Assembly (NCBI GenBank): GCA_016195145.1 | Contig: JACQAF010000115.1 | Coordinates: forward strand, 1-34,224 | Direction: 5' to 3' | Origin: Rhodospirillales bacterium | GTDB taxonomy: Bacteria > Pseudomonadota > Alphaproteobacteria > CACIAM-22H2 | Length of the DNA: 34,224 bases | Shown: one piece after another, positions 1-7,431 of the stretch | Numbering within the stretch: the stretch's first letter is position 1 | Layout of the letters: every line of letters begins with the position of its first letter | Translations under genes and position numbers: made by a program | The notes under the pieces: model-generated | The model's input: only the letters and a program-made list of their open reading frames with translations | Told to the model about the DNA's origin: nothing | Databases searched by the model: none

Positions 1-922
1 CGACCATGATCGGCGGGCCGGCGAGATATGCCTTGGCGCCGTCGAGCGAGGCGAAATCCTGGCGCACCGCGTCGACAAGGAATCCGGTGCGCCGCTCGGT
101 CGGGCCGGCGGGCTCTGACAGGACCGGCGTGAAGGAGAAATTCTTGTGCGTTTTGGTCAGGGCCTGAAAGCGGTCTTCGAGATAAAGATCGCGTTCCGCC
201 CGGACGCCGAAATAAAGCGCTATCGGTTGCGCCATGCCGTGGGCGAGCGCCGTCTCGACGATCGATTTGATCGGCGCCAGGCCCGATCCGCCGGCGAGCG
301 CCACAATCGGCCCGGCATGTTTCTCGCGCAAATACGATGTGCCGTGCGGCCCAACGAGCTTGAGCGTGTCGCCGATTTTCAGGGTCTCGGCAACGAACGG
401 CGTCACCGCGCCGCCGGGCAATAAGCGGATGTGGAATTCGAGGACCGGCTCGTCAGGCCGGTTGGCCATCGAATAGTCGCGCGGGGGCAGGCCGGGAAAT
501 TCGAGGTTGGCGTATTGCCCCGCCGAAAAGGTAAACGGTCCGCCAGACAGGATTTCCATGCGCAGCACGCGAATATCGTGCGTCGCATGGCTGAGCGCGA
601 CGACGCGGCAGGTCAAGTGACGCTGCGGGTGGGCGATCGTCTCGTCGGTATCGAGGAAGCGCACCTCGCAATCCGACCACGGCACGGCGCGGCAGGCGAG
701 GATCAGCCCCGCCGCCTTTTCCGCCTCGCTCAGCGCGAACTCCGAATAGGGCGACATCTCGACCTCGCCCGAAAGAAGCTCGGATTTGCAGGCGCCGCAA
801 TTGCCCGATTGGCAGCCATGCGGGTAAGGCAGCTCGCGCGCCAGGGCTGCCGCGAGGACGGTCTGGCCGGTCTCAACCTCAAGCAGCGCGGCGAATTGCC
901 GGACGGCGACGGTATAGGTCAT
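1..922 (-). CDS. 2Fe-2S/FAD oxygenase reductase (partial, C-terminus off the left edge)
   Basis: This is the electron-transfer component of a multicomponent oxygenase. It takes electrons from NAD(P)H through FAD and a plant-type 2Fe-2S centre to a terminal oxygenase. Reading back from the ATG at 922, the N-terminal ferredoxin domain has the CQSGNCGAC cluster motif (Cys-x4-Cys-x2-Cys) near residues 35-45 and the fourth Cys in LILAC near residue 75. An FAD-binding RDYSMAN motif follows near residue 150, and an NAD-binding GGSGLAPIKS motif near residue 215. About 307 codons are present; the family is usually 330-350 residues, so only the C-terminal tail is missing. The domain order matches benzoate/naphthalene dioxygenase and phenol hydroxylase reductases. 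No oxygenase is inside the window; one may lie further left. It is divergent from a MarR gene and shares a control region with it. The substrate cannot be read from this sequence. Confidence 0.9.
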   Translation of the reverse strand, partial: MTYTVAVRQFAALLEVETGQTVLAAALARELPYPHGCQSGNCGACKSELLSGEVEMSPYSEFALSEAEKAAGLILACRAVPWSDCEVRFLDTDETIAHPQRHLTCRVVALSHATHDIRVLRMEILSGGPFTFSAGQYANLEFPGLPPRDYSMANRPDEPVLEFHIRLLPGGAVTPFVAETLKIGDTLKLVGPHGTSYLREKHAGPIVALAGGSGLAPIKSIVETALAHGMAQPIALYFGVRAERDLYLEDRFQALTKTHKNFSFTPVLSEPAGPTERRTGFLVDAVRQDFASLDGAKAYLAGPPIMV

Positions 923-985
923 AAGCCTCGATCTCCGCCCTGGTCGCGAAGGGGCGGCCACCAATACGCGATCTGGTATTAGTCG

Positions 986-1015
986 AGCATATGGAGTACT
1001 TTGTTGCAAAGTCAA
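986..1015 (-). promoter_or_regulatory. Candidate sigma-70 promoter for the oxygenase reductase
   Basis: On the minus strand a TTGACT -35 box (1015-1010) and a TATGCT -10 box (991-986) are separated by 18 bases and point towards the reductase start at 922. The -35 box directly abuts the 21-bp palindrome at 1016-1036, so a repressor bound there would be expected to block RNA polymerase. The boxes were found by eye only. Confidence 0.45.
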
Positions 1016-1036
1016 ATTGTTTGACTATCAAACAAT
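1016..1036. promoter_or_regulatory. Perfect 21-bp palindrome, probable MarR operator
   Basis: The arm ATTGTTTGA (1016-1024) is followed by a 3-base spacer and its exact reverse complement (1028-1036). AT-rich TTG...CAA palindromes of this size between divergent genes are typical MarR-family binding sites. It lies in the only gap between the MarR gene and the reductase, next to a candidate reductase -35 box. A second, shorter inverted repeat (ACTTTG, 3 bases, CAAAGT) lies alongside at 998-1012. The repeat is seen directly; its binding by the adjacent MarR protein is inference. Confidence 0.75.
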
Positions 1037-1062
1037 AATCATCGACGAGGAACCGGGAACAA

Positions 1063-1572
1063 ATGCGAAAAACGGGCGTAAGCGTGCGGAAAACCGAGCC
1101 TCTGCCCGCAGAAAACAATGCGCGCGATCGCGCGGGCGAACGGCGGAGCCTCAGCCTCGGCCGGCTGCCCGGGTTGCTCGGCTATACGTTGCGGCGCGCG
1201 CAGCTGCGCGTGTTCCAGGATTTCGCGGCGAGCATGGATGGCGAAGGGCTGACACCCGGCCAGATCGGCGCATTGCTGCTGATCAAGGCAAATCGCGGCC
1301 TGAGCCAGAGCGATTTGGGCGTTGCGCTCGGCATCGACCGCTCGTCGGTTGTGCCGCTGATCGACCGCTTGCAGGCGCGCGATCTCGTGCGCCGCGCGGC
1401 GCACGCCAGCGACCGGCGGGCCCACGCGCTCGAACTATCCGAGGCGGGCGAGGCGGCGCTCATTCGCCTCCTGTCCCGCCTCGAGGCGCATGAGCGACGC
1501 ATCGCCGCCCACCTGTCGGCGGGGGAGCGCCGCACGCTCATGGATCTTCTGGCCCGCGTCGCCGACGGATGA
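1063..1572 (+). CDS. MarR family transcriptional regulator
   Basis: This 169-residue protein is a winged-helix dimeric regulator, most likely a repressor released by an aromatic or acyl-CoA ligand. The MarR core runs from about residue 40. The recognition region SQSDLGVALGIDRSSVVPLI is followed by a wing containing ASDRRAHALELSEAG, with the conserved D-x-R. The N-terminus carries about 35 extra polar residues before the first core helix. The ATG at 1063 is preceded by a GAGGAA stretch at about 1046-1051. It is divergent from the oxygenase reductase and lies upstream, on the same strand, of the CoA ligase and dehydrogenase genes, with the palindrome at 1016-1036 just before it. It therefore probably controls both directions. 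Family assignment is firm; ligand and exact targets are unknown. Confidence 0.9.
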   Translation: MRKTGVSVRKTEPLPAENNARDRAGERRSLSLGRLPGLLGYTLRRAQLRVFQDFAASMDGEGLTPGQIGALLLIKANRGLSQSDLGVALGIDRSSVVPLIDRLQARDLVRRAAHASDRRAHALELSEAGEAALIRLLSRLEAHERRIAAHLSAGERRTLMDLLARVADG

Positions 1573-1648
1573 ACGGCACGGCGCAGGCTGGCGACGACAA
1601 CCCGAGAATTTCCGCGAATCCGGAAAGAGCCGGATTGTTCCCTCCACA

Positions 1649-3196
1649 ATGCTAGCCGGTGACATCCTTCGTCGGGCCGCCGCCCGTTTCCCCGACAAGA
1701 TCGCGCTGATCGACGGCGAGCGGCGGATGACCTTCGGCGAGCTCGATCGCGCCGCCGCCCGCGCCGCGGGCGCGCTGGTCGGTCTCGGCTTCGTCAAGGG
1801 ATCCCACGTCGCGATTCTCGCACCGAATATTCTTGAATATCCGGTTATCTATTACGGCGCGGCGCGGGCCGGCGTCGTATTGGCGACGATCTCGGTCCGG
1901 GATACGCCGAGCGATCTTGCCTACAAGCTCGACAAAACGGATATCGACGGTTTGTTTTTCTGGCACGAGCTGGCGCCGACGGTTGCCGGCGCGCAGCAAA
2001 ATACAAAGCGCCTGCGCCATCTGGTCGCCATTGGCGGGGATTCGGCGGCGGTTCCTGACGCGCTTCGCTTCGAAGATTTCATGGCCCGGGGAACGGGCCT
2101 GCCGCCGTCGGTAGCTCTGAGCGAAACCGATCCGCTGGCGATCAGCTTCACCGGCGGCACGACCGGATTCCCCAAGGCGGTGCTGGTGTCGCATCGGGCG
2201 CGATATACGACGGCGGTGACCTGCACGACCGAATTCGGGATCGACGCGCGCGACGTGGCGCTGGTCGCCACGCCGCTGTTCCACGCGGCGGGGCTGTTCG
2301 TGTGGTTGCAGCCGGCACTGATGCTGGGCTGCAGCTGCGTTTTGCAGTCGGGGTGGGATTCGGCGCGTTTCATCGATCTGGTCGAGCGGCACAAGGTCAG
2401 CGCCGCGTTGCTTGTTCCGACCCAGCTCAGCGACCTCATCACGCACCCTGCGTTTTCGCCCGAACGCCTTTCTTCCCTGCGTCACCTGAACTATGCGGCG
2501 TCGCCGATGCCGGTGGCGCTCTACGACCGGTTGATCGGATTGCTGCCGCAGGTCGCGTTCGTCGAAAATTATGGCCAGTCGGAAACCGGACCGATGACGG
2601 TGCGCCGGCCTTTTCATCCGCATGAAAAGCGGGGCAGCATCGGTCGGCCGGCGCATAATGTCGAAACGACGGTCTTCGACCCGCAAGGCAACGAGGCGCC
2701 GCCGGGCATGATCGGCGAGATTGTCACCCGCGGCGCGCATCTTCTGACCGAATATTACGGCGATCCGGAGCAGACGGCCGCGCTGTTCAAGACCGGCGAC
2801 GGATGGTTGTGGACCGGCGATCTTGGTGTGCGCGACGCGGACGGGTTTATTTCTCTCGTCGATCGCTCGAAAGACATGATCGTTTCGGGCGGTGAAAATA
2901 TCTATCCGGTCGAGATCGAGAACGCCCTATTTCGCCATCCCGCGGTCGCCGAGTGCGCCGCCTTCGGCATTCCCGACGACAAATGGGGCGAGGTGCCTGC
3001 GGCGCATGTCGTGCTCAAGCCCGAGGCGAAGGCGACGCCGGAGGAACTGATCGAATTCGTCGGCGGGGTCATTGCCCGTTACAAGCGTCCGCGGCTGATC
3101 GTCATCGTGCCGCGCCTGCCGAAGACCCCGGTTGGCAAGATTCAGAAAAACGTGATCCGCGATGTCTATTGGCGAGACCGCACCCGCCGGATCTGA
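1649..3196 (+). CDS. AMP-dependent acyl-CoA ligase
   Basis: This 515-residue ANL-superfamily enzyme activates a carboxylic acid to its acyl-adenylate and then to its CoA thioester. Visible motifs in order are the phosphate-binding loop ISFTGGTTGFPKA near residue 165, the A5-type YGQSETGPM near residue 310, the TGDLG motif with DGFISLVDRSKDMI near residue 390, and the C-terminal lysine in PKTPVGKIQK near residue 495. The open frame extends back to 1490, inside the MarR gene, but family similarity begins at MLAGDILRRAAARFPDK, so the ATG at 1649 is preferred. No good Shine-Dalgarno sequence precedes it. The next genes downstream are aldehyde and alcohol dehydrogenases, so the natural substrate is probably the acid made by them. 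An aromatic, alicyclic or medium-chain acid is plausible, but specificity cannot be read from sequence. Confidence 0.88.
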   Translation: MLAGDILRRAAARFPDKIALIDGERRMTFGELDRAAARAAGALVGLGFVKGSHVAILAPNILEYPVIYYGAARAGVVLATISVRDTPSDLAYKLDKTDIDGLFFWHELAPTVAGAQQNTKRLRHLVAIGGDSAAVPDALRFEDFMARGTGLPPSVALSETDPLAISFTGGTTGFPKAVLVSHRARYTTAVTCTTEFGIDARDVALVATPLFHAAGLFVWLQPALMLGCSCVLQSGWDSARFIDLVERHKVSAALLVPTQLSDLITHPAFSPERLSSLRHLNYAASPMPVALYDRLIGLLPQVAFVENYGQSETGPMTVRRPFHPHEKRGSIGRPAHNVETTVFDPQGNEAPPGMIGEIVTRGAHLLTEYYGDPEQTAALFKTGDGWLWTGDLGVRDADGFISLVDRSKDMIVSGGENIYPVEIENALFRHPAVAECAAFGIPDDKWGEVPAAHVVLKPEAKATPEELIEFVGGVIARYKRPRLIVIVPRLPKTPVGKIQKNVIRDVYWRDRTRRI

Positions 3197-3287
3197 TTGG
3201 CGGACACGGGGATTTCGTCATGTATCTTTTCCACGCCTCGCCGCTGCGCCAAGCTCTGTTGCCATTATCGATCAGGGAGACCCGCCG

Positions 3288-4546
3288 ATGACAGCCATGC
3301 CGCCGCCGAAACTGCTGATCGGGGGAGACTGGCGCTCGCCGCTGGGCGGGGCCTCGATCCCGGTGGTCAATCCCAGCGATGGCGAGGCGTTCCACCGCAT
3401 CGCCCGCGGCGTCGCCGCCGATATCGACGCCGCCGTCCGCGCCGCGCGCGCGGCACTCGACGGCGCGTGGGGCCGTTTATCGGCCACCGATCGCGGCCGG
3501 CTGCTGATCAAGCTCGGGCTTGCGGTTCAGGAGCATCACGACGCACTCGTCCGGCTCGAGGCGATGGACACCGGCAAGCCGCTGAAACAGGCCAAGGCCG
3601 ATATTCTCGCGCTTGCCCGCTACTTCGAATATTACGGCGCCGCCGCTGACAAGGTGCACGGTGAGACCCTGCCCTATCTCGACGGTTACACGGTGATGAC
3701 CTTCCGCGAGCCGCTCGGCGTTACCGGGCACATCATCCCGTGGAACTACCCGGCGCAGATTCTCGGCCGCACGCTTGCCGCCGCGCTCGCCATGGGCAAC
3801 GCGGCGGTGGTCAAGCCGGCCGAAGATGCGTGCATGAGCGTTCTCAAGGTGGGCGAACTGGCGCTTGCGGTCGGGTTTCCGCCGGGCGCGGTCAACATCG
3901 TCACCGGCTATGGCGAGGAAGCGGGCGCGGCGCTCGCGGCGCATCCCGGCATCGATCACATCTCGTTCACCGGCTCGCCGGCGACCGGTGCGCTGGTGCA
4001 GGCGGCGGCGGCGAAAAACAACCGCCCGGTGACCATGGAGCTGGGCGGCAAGTCACCGCAGCTCGTTTTCGCCGATGCCGATATCGACGCGGCACTGCCG
4101 TTTCTCACCAACGCCATCATCCAGAACGCCGGCCAGACCTGCTCGGCCGGCTCGCGCCTGCTGGTCCAGGACAAGGTCTATGACGAGTTCGTCGGCAAGG
4201 TCGCCGAGCGCTTCAAGGGGCGCCGGGCCATGAGCTGGCGCAGGAAGAGGTGTTCGGCCCCGTCCTCGCCGCGACGCCGTTCAAGGACGAGGCCGAGGCG
4301 GTCGCCATCGCCAATGGCACCGAATTCGGCCTTGTCGCCGGGGTGTGGACGCAGGATGGCGCGCGCCAGCACCGCCTGGCGCGGGCGATCCGTTCGGGAC
4401 AGGTCTTTGTCAATAATTACGGCGCCGGCGGCGGGGTTGAGCTGCCGTTCGGCGGCGTCAAGCGCTCGGGTTTCGGGCGCGAAAAGGGCTTCGAGGGATT
4501 ATTGTCGTTCAGCGCGCTTAAAACGGTCGCGATCAAGCACGGCTGA
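3288..4546 (+). pseudogene. NAD-dependent aldehyde dehydrogenase, broken by an internal deletion and frameshift
   Basis: The gene encodes most of an aldehyde dehydrogenase that would oxidise an aldehyde to its acid. It starts at an ATG (3288) with GGGAGA just upstream. The first part holds the Rossmann fold with IPWNYP, SFTGSPATG, the general-base region TMELGGKSP and the nucleophile in NAGQTCSAG. Around 4214-4232, just after AERFKG, the frame is lost. The family's C-terminal part resumes in another frame as ELAQEEVFGPVLAATPF and runs to PFGGVKRSGFGREKG and the stop at 4546. About 413 family residues are present against 480-490 normally, so some 70-75 codons between the two parts are absent as well as the frame. 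The uninterrupted first frame runs to 4688 but is nonsense after 4215. Either a true pseudogene or an assembly error. Confidence 0.85.
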
Positions 4547-4572
4547 GCGCCAACCAACAAGGGGAAACGTCG

Positions 4573-5328
4573 ATGCGGCTCAAGGACAAGGTGGCGGTCG
4601 TCACCGGCGGCGGTTCGGGATTCGGCGAAGGCATCGCCCGGCGCTTCGCGGCGGAAGGGGCGAGAGTCACGGTCAACGACATCAATGAAGAAGGCGGCAA
4701 GCGCGTCGCCGCGGCGATCGCCGAGGCGGGCGGCAGGGCGATCTTCGTCCGGGCCGACGTGGCCAAGGCGGCCGAGGTCGAGACCATGGCGGCGAAGACG
4801 CTGTCGGCGTTCGGCCGGCTCGACGTCATGGTCAACAATGCTGGCTTCACCCATCGCAACCAGCCGATGCTCGACGTATCCGAGGAAACCTTCGACAAGG
4901 TGTTCGCGATCAACGTAAAGTCGATCTATCTCGCCGCGCGGGCGGTGGTGCCGATCTTCCGCCGCCAGGGCGGCGGGTGCATTATCAACACCGCGTCGAC
5001 GGCGGGCTTGCGCCCACGCCCCGGCCTCACTTGGTACAACGCCAGCAAGGGCGCGGTGATCACGATGACCAAGTCGATGGCGGTCGAGCTGGCGCCGGAA
5101 AAAATCCGCGTCAACTGCCTGTGCCCGGTCGCCGGCGAAACCGCCATGCTGGCCGATTTCATGGGCGGCGACACGCCCGAAAACCGGGCGCGGTTCCGCG
5201 CCTCGATCCCGCTCGGCCGCCTGTCGACCCCGGCCGACATCGCCAGCGCGGCATTGTGGCTCGCCTCCGACGAGGCGGAGTTCATCACCGGCGTGGCGCT
5301 GGAAATCGACGGCGGGCGCTGCGTTTGA
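4573..5328 (+). CDS. SDR family oxidoreductase
   Basis: This 251-residue classical short-chain dehydrogenase/reductase oxidises or reduces a hydroxy/keto group with NAD(P). The cofactor motif TGGGSGFGEG is at residues 12-21, VNNAGFTH near residue 90, the catalytic Ser in NTASTAG near residue 140 and the YxxxK pair in YNASKG near residue 155. The C-terminus, ITGVALEIDGGRCV, is typical of the family. An acidic residue at the end of beta-2 (VNDINEE) suggests NAD rather than NADP. A GGGGAAA ribosome-binding site lies just before the ATG. It sits between the broken aldehyde dehydrogenase and the alcohol dehydrogenase with short gaps, so it probably belongs to the same transcript and pathway. The substrate is unknown. 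Confidence 0.92.
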   Translation: MRLKDKVAVVTGGGSGFGEGIARRFAAEGARVTVNDINEEGGKRVAAAIAEAGGRAIFVRADVAKAAEVETMAAKTLSAFGRLDVMVNNAGFTHRNQPMLDVSEETFDKVFAINVKSIYLAARAVVPIFRRQGGGCIINTASTAGLRPRPGLTWYNASKGAVITMTKSMAVELAPEKIRVNCLCPVAGETAMLADFMGGDTPENRARFRASIPLGRLSTPADIASAALWLASDEAEFITGVALEIDGGRCV

Positions 5329-5356
5329 TACCGATATATTTGATGCGAGGTCGCCG

Positions 5357-6481
5357 ATGAAAATCAGAGCAGCCGTTCTCAACGCTTTGGGGGCGAAGCC
5401 GCCTTACGCGACATCGAAGCCGCTTTCGGTCGAGGAGGTGGAACTTTCCCCGCCCGGTCGGGGCGAGGTGCTGGTGCGCATCGCCGCCGCCGGGCTCTGC
5501 CATTCCGACCTGTCGGTGATCAACGGCGATCGGCCGCGGCCGACGCCGATGGTCCTCGGCCACGAGGCGGCCGGGGTGGTCGAGGCGCTTGGCCCCGGCG
5601 TCGACGACCTGCGCAAGGGCGATCACGCGGTCATGGTCTTCGTGCCGAGCTGCGGCCATTGCGCGCCTTGCGCCGAGGGCCGGCCGGCGCTGTGCGAGCC
5701 GGGGGCCGCGGCCAACGGCAAGGGCGAACTGGTCGGCGGCAACAAGCGCCTGTCGCGCCCCGCCGGACCGATCCACCATCACATGGGCGTGTCGGCCTTC
5801 GCCGAATATGCGACCGTGTCGCGCCGCTCGCTGATTCGCATCGATCGCGACCTGCCGCTCGACGAAGCGGCGATGTTCGGTTGCGCGGTGCTCACCGGCG
5901 TCGGCGCCGCGATCAACACGGCGGGGGTGCGGCCGGGACAGAGCGTGGCCGTGGTCGGCCTCGGCGGGGTCGGGCTCAACGCGCTGCTTGGCGCCATCGT
6001 CGCCGGGGCGGAAACGATCGTCGCCGTCGACCTGTCGGACGAAAAGCTGGCGCTGGCCCGCCGGCTCGGCGCCACGCACGCGGTCAATGCCGGCGATGCC
6101 GATTGTGCCGACAAGGTGCGAGCGGCCACCGGGGGCGGGGTCGATGTCGCGCTTGAAATGGCGGGGTCGGTCAAGGCGCTGGAAACGGCATGGAAAGCGA
6201 CCCGGCGCGGCGGGCAGACGGTGACCGCCGGCCTGCCCAACCCGGGGCAGATGATGGCGCTTTCGCCGGTGACTCTGGTGGCCGAGGAGCGCACCCTCAA
6301 AGGCAGCTATATCGGCAGTTGCGTGCCGGTGCGCGACCTGCCGCGCTATATCGCCCTCTACCGCCAGGGCCGCTTGCCGGTCGACCGGCTGATGAGCGAC
6401 CGGCTGAAGCTCGACGAGATCAATCTCGGCTTCGACCGCCTCGCCGCCGGCAAGGTCGTCCGCCAGGTGGTGGTGTTCTAG
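5357..6481 (+). CDS. Zinc-dependent alcohol dehydrogenase (MDR family)
   Basis: This 374-residue medium-chain dehydrogenase/reductase oxidises an alcohol to an aldehyde or ketone with NAD. The catalytic zinc Cys is in GLCHSDLS near residue 50 and the GHEAAGVVE motif follows near residue 70. Four structural-zinc cysteines are in CGHCAPCAEGRPALC near residues 99-113. The Rossmann motif VVGLGGVGLNALLG is near residue 198. The length and the region around residues 118-145 recall the class III/aryl-alcohol branch. It starts 28 bases after the SDR and ends just before a strong terminator, so it is the last gene of the MarR-linked run. With the aldehyde dehydrogenase and CoA ligase it would form an alcohol-to-acyl-CoA route. 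The exact substrate is unknown. Confidence 0.9.
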   Translation: MKIRAAVLNALGAKPPYATSKPLSVEEVELSPPGRGEVLVRIAAAGLCHSDLSVINGDRPRPTPMVLGHEAAGVVEALGPGVDDLRKGDHAVMVFVPSCGHCAPCAEGRPALCEPGAAANGKGELVGGNKRLSRPAGPIHHHMGVSAFAEYATVSRRSLIRIDRDLPLDEAAMFGCAVLTGVGAAINTAGVRPGQSVAVVGLGGVGLNALLGAIVAGAETIVAVDLSDEKLALARRLGATHAVNAGDADCADKVRAATGGGVDVALEMAGSVKALETAWKATRRGGQTVTAGLPNPGQMMALSPVTLVAEERTLKGSYIGSCVPVRDLPRYIALYRQGRLPVDRLMSDRLKLDEINLGFDRLAAGKVVRQVVVF

Positions 6482-6501
6482 GGTGGGCGGCGGGCCAAAG
6501 A

Positions 6502-6532
6502 AAAACCCCGGAGGCGGAACCTCCGGGGTTTT
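6502..6532. terminator. Bidirectional rho-independent terminator
   Basis: A perfect 13-bp stem (6502-6514 with 6520-6532) closes a 5-base loop CGGAA. The stem carries A residues on its 5' side and T residues on its 3' side, so it gives a GC-rich hairpin with a U tract when transcribed in either direction. It lies between the convergent alcohol dehydrogenase and BI-1 genes. Confidence 0.93.
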
Positions 6533-6555
6533 GGTTCGTTACGCTCGGTTAAGCG

Positions 6556-7275
6556 TTAGCGGCGCTCGCCGAACAACCGTATCAGCATGAGGAACAGGTT
6601 GATGAAGTCGAGATAGAGGGTGAGCGCCCCCATCAACGCCTTCTTGCCGGCAACCTCGCCCGAGTCGGATTCAAGATAGATCTCCTTGATCCGCTGCGTG
6701 TCATAGGCGGTCAGGCCCACGAACACCAGCACGCCGATCACCGAGATCGCGAATTGCAGGGCCGAACTGCCGATGAAGATGTTGACGATGGAGGCGATGA
6801 TGATGCCGATCAGGCCCATGAACAGGAACGCGCCGAATTTCGACAGGTCCGCCTTGGTCGTGTAGCCGTAAAGGCTCATCGCCGCGAAGGTGCCGGCGGA
6901 GATGAAGAACACGCGCGCGACGCTCGTACCCGTGTACACCAACAGGATCGAGGCGAGCGATGCGCCCATCACGGCGGCATAGACCCAGTAGATGGCTTGT
7001 GCCGACGCAAATGACAGGCGGTTGATGCCGAAGCTCAGGATCATCACGAAGGCGAGCGGCGCCAGCATCACGACATACACCAGCGGCGTGCCGAAAATCA
7101 CATTGCTGACCGAAGGCGTGTTGGCGACGACGTAGGCGACGATGCCGGTCAGCGCCAGGCCCGAGGCCATGTAGTTGTAGACGCGGAGCATATACTCGCG
7201 CAGACCGGCGTCGATCGCGACGTGCTCGGCCTGGGTCTGCGTCTGCGTCATAAATCGTTTGTCGATCTGCGCCAT
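6556..7275 (-). CDS. Bax inhibitor-1/YccA family membrane protein
   Basis: This 239-residue inner-membrane protein belongs to the BI-1/TMBIM family, whose bacterial members include YccA (an FtsH modulator), YbhL and the pH-sensitive calcium leak protein BsYetJ. After a cytoplasmic N-terminus of about 30 polar residues there are seven hydrophobic segments, such as GLALTGIVAYVVA, YVVMLAPLAFVMILSFG and FLFMGLIGIIIASIVNIFIG. The conserved C-terminal pattern has YDTQRIKEIY followed by TLYLDFINLFLMLIRLFG. The ATG at 7275 is preceded by AGGAAG. The gene is monocistronic between a terminator and its own promoter region. The cellular role is not predictable beyond membrane quality control or ion leak. 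Confidence 0.93.
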   Translation of the reverse strand: MAQIDKRFMTQTQTQAEHVAIDAGLREYMLRVYNYMASGLALTGIVAYVVANTPSVSNVIFGTPLVYVVMLAPLAFVMILSFGINRLSFASAQAIYWVYAAVMGASLASILLVYTGTSVARVFFISAGTFAAMSLYGYTTKADLSKFGAFLFMGLIGIIIASIVNIFIGSSALQFAISVIGVLVFVGLTAYDTQRIKEIYLESDSGEVAGKKALMGALTLYLDFINLFLMLIRLFGERR

Positions 7276-7320
7276 TTTCTTCCTCTCGTTCCCCTGTTCG
7301 AATCCGATCGTTCAGCCCCC

Positions 7321-7350
7321 ATGATATGGGCATAGGGGGGGTGAATTCAA
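7321..7350 (-). promoter_or_regulatory. Candidate promoter of the BI-1 family gene
   Basis: On the minus strand, TTGAAT (7350-7345) and TATCAT (7326-7321) are 18 bases apart and lie about 45 bases before the ATG at 7275. This is the best sigma-70-like pair in the gap 7276-7431. Found by eye only. Confidence 0.4.
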
Positions 7351-7431
7351 TATCCGTGCGAGCCCGTACCGCCCCTTAATCACCTTAAAATACTGTTATT
7401 TTTCGGATTTCCCGGCCCCCCGCCGCACGCC

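Noticed and set aside
1490..1648. N-terminal extension of the CoA ligase frame (53 extra codons)
   Set aside because: It lies inside the MarR gene in another frame, is Arg/Ser/Pro-rich without family similarity, and the ligase family starts at the ATG at 1649.
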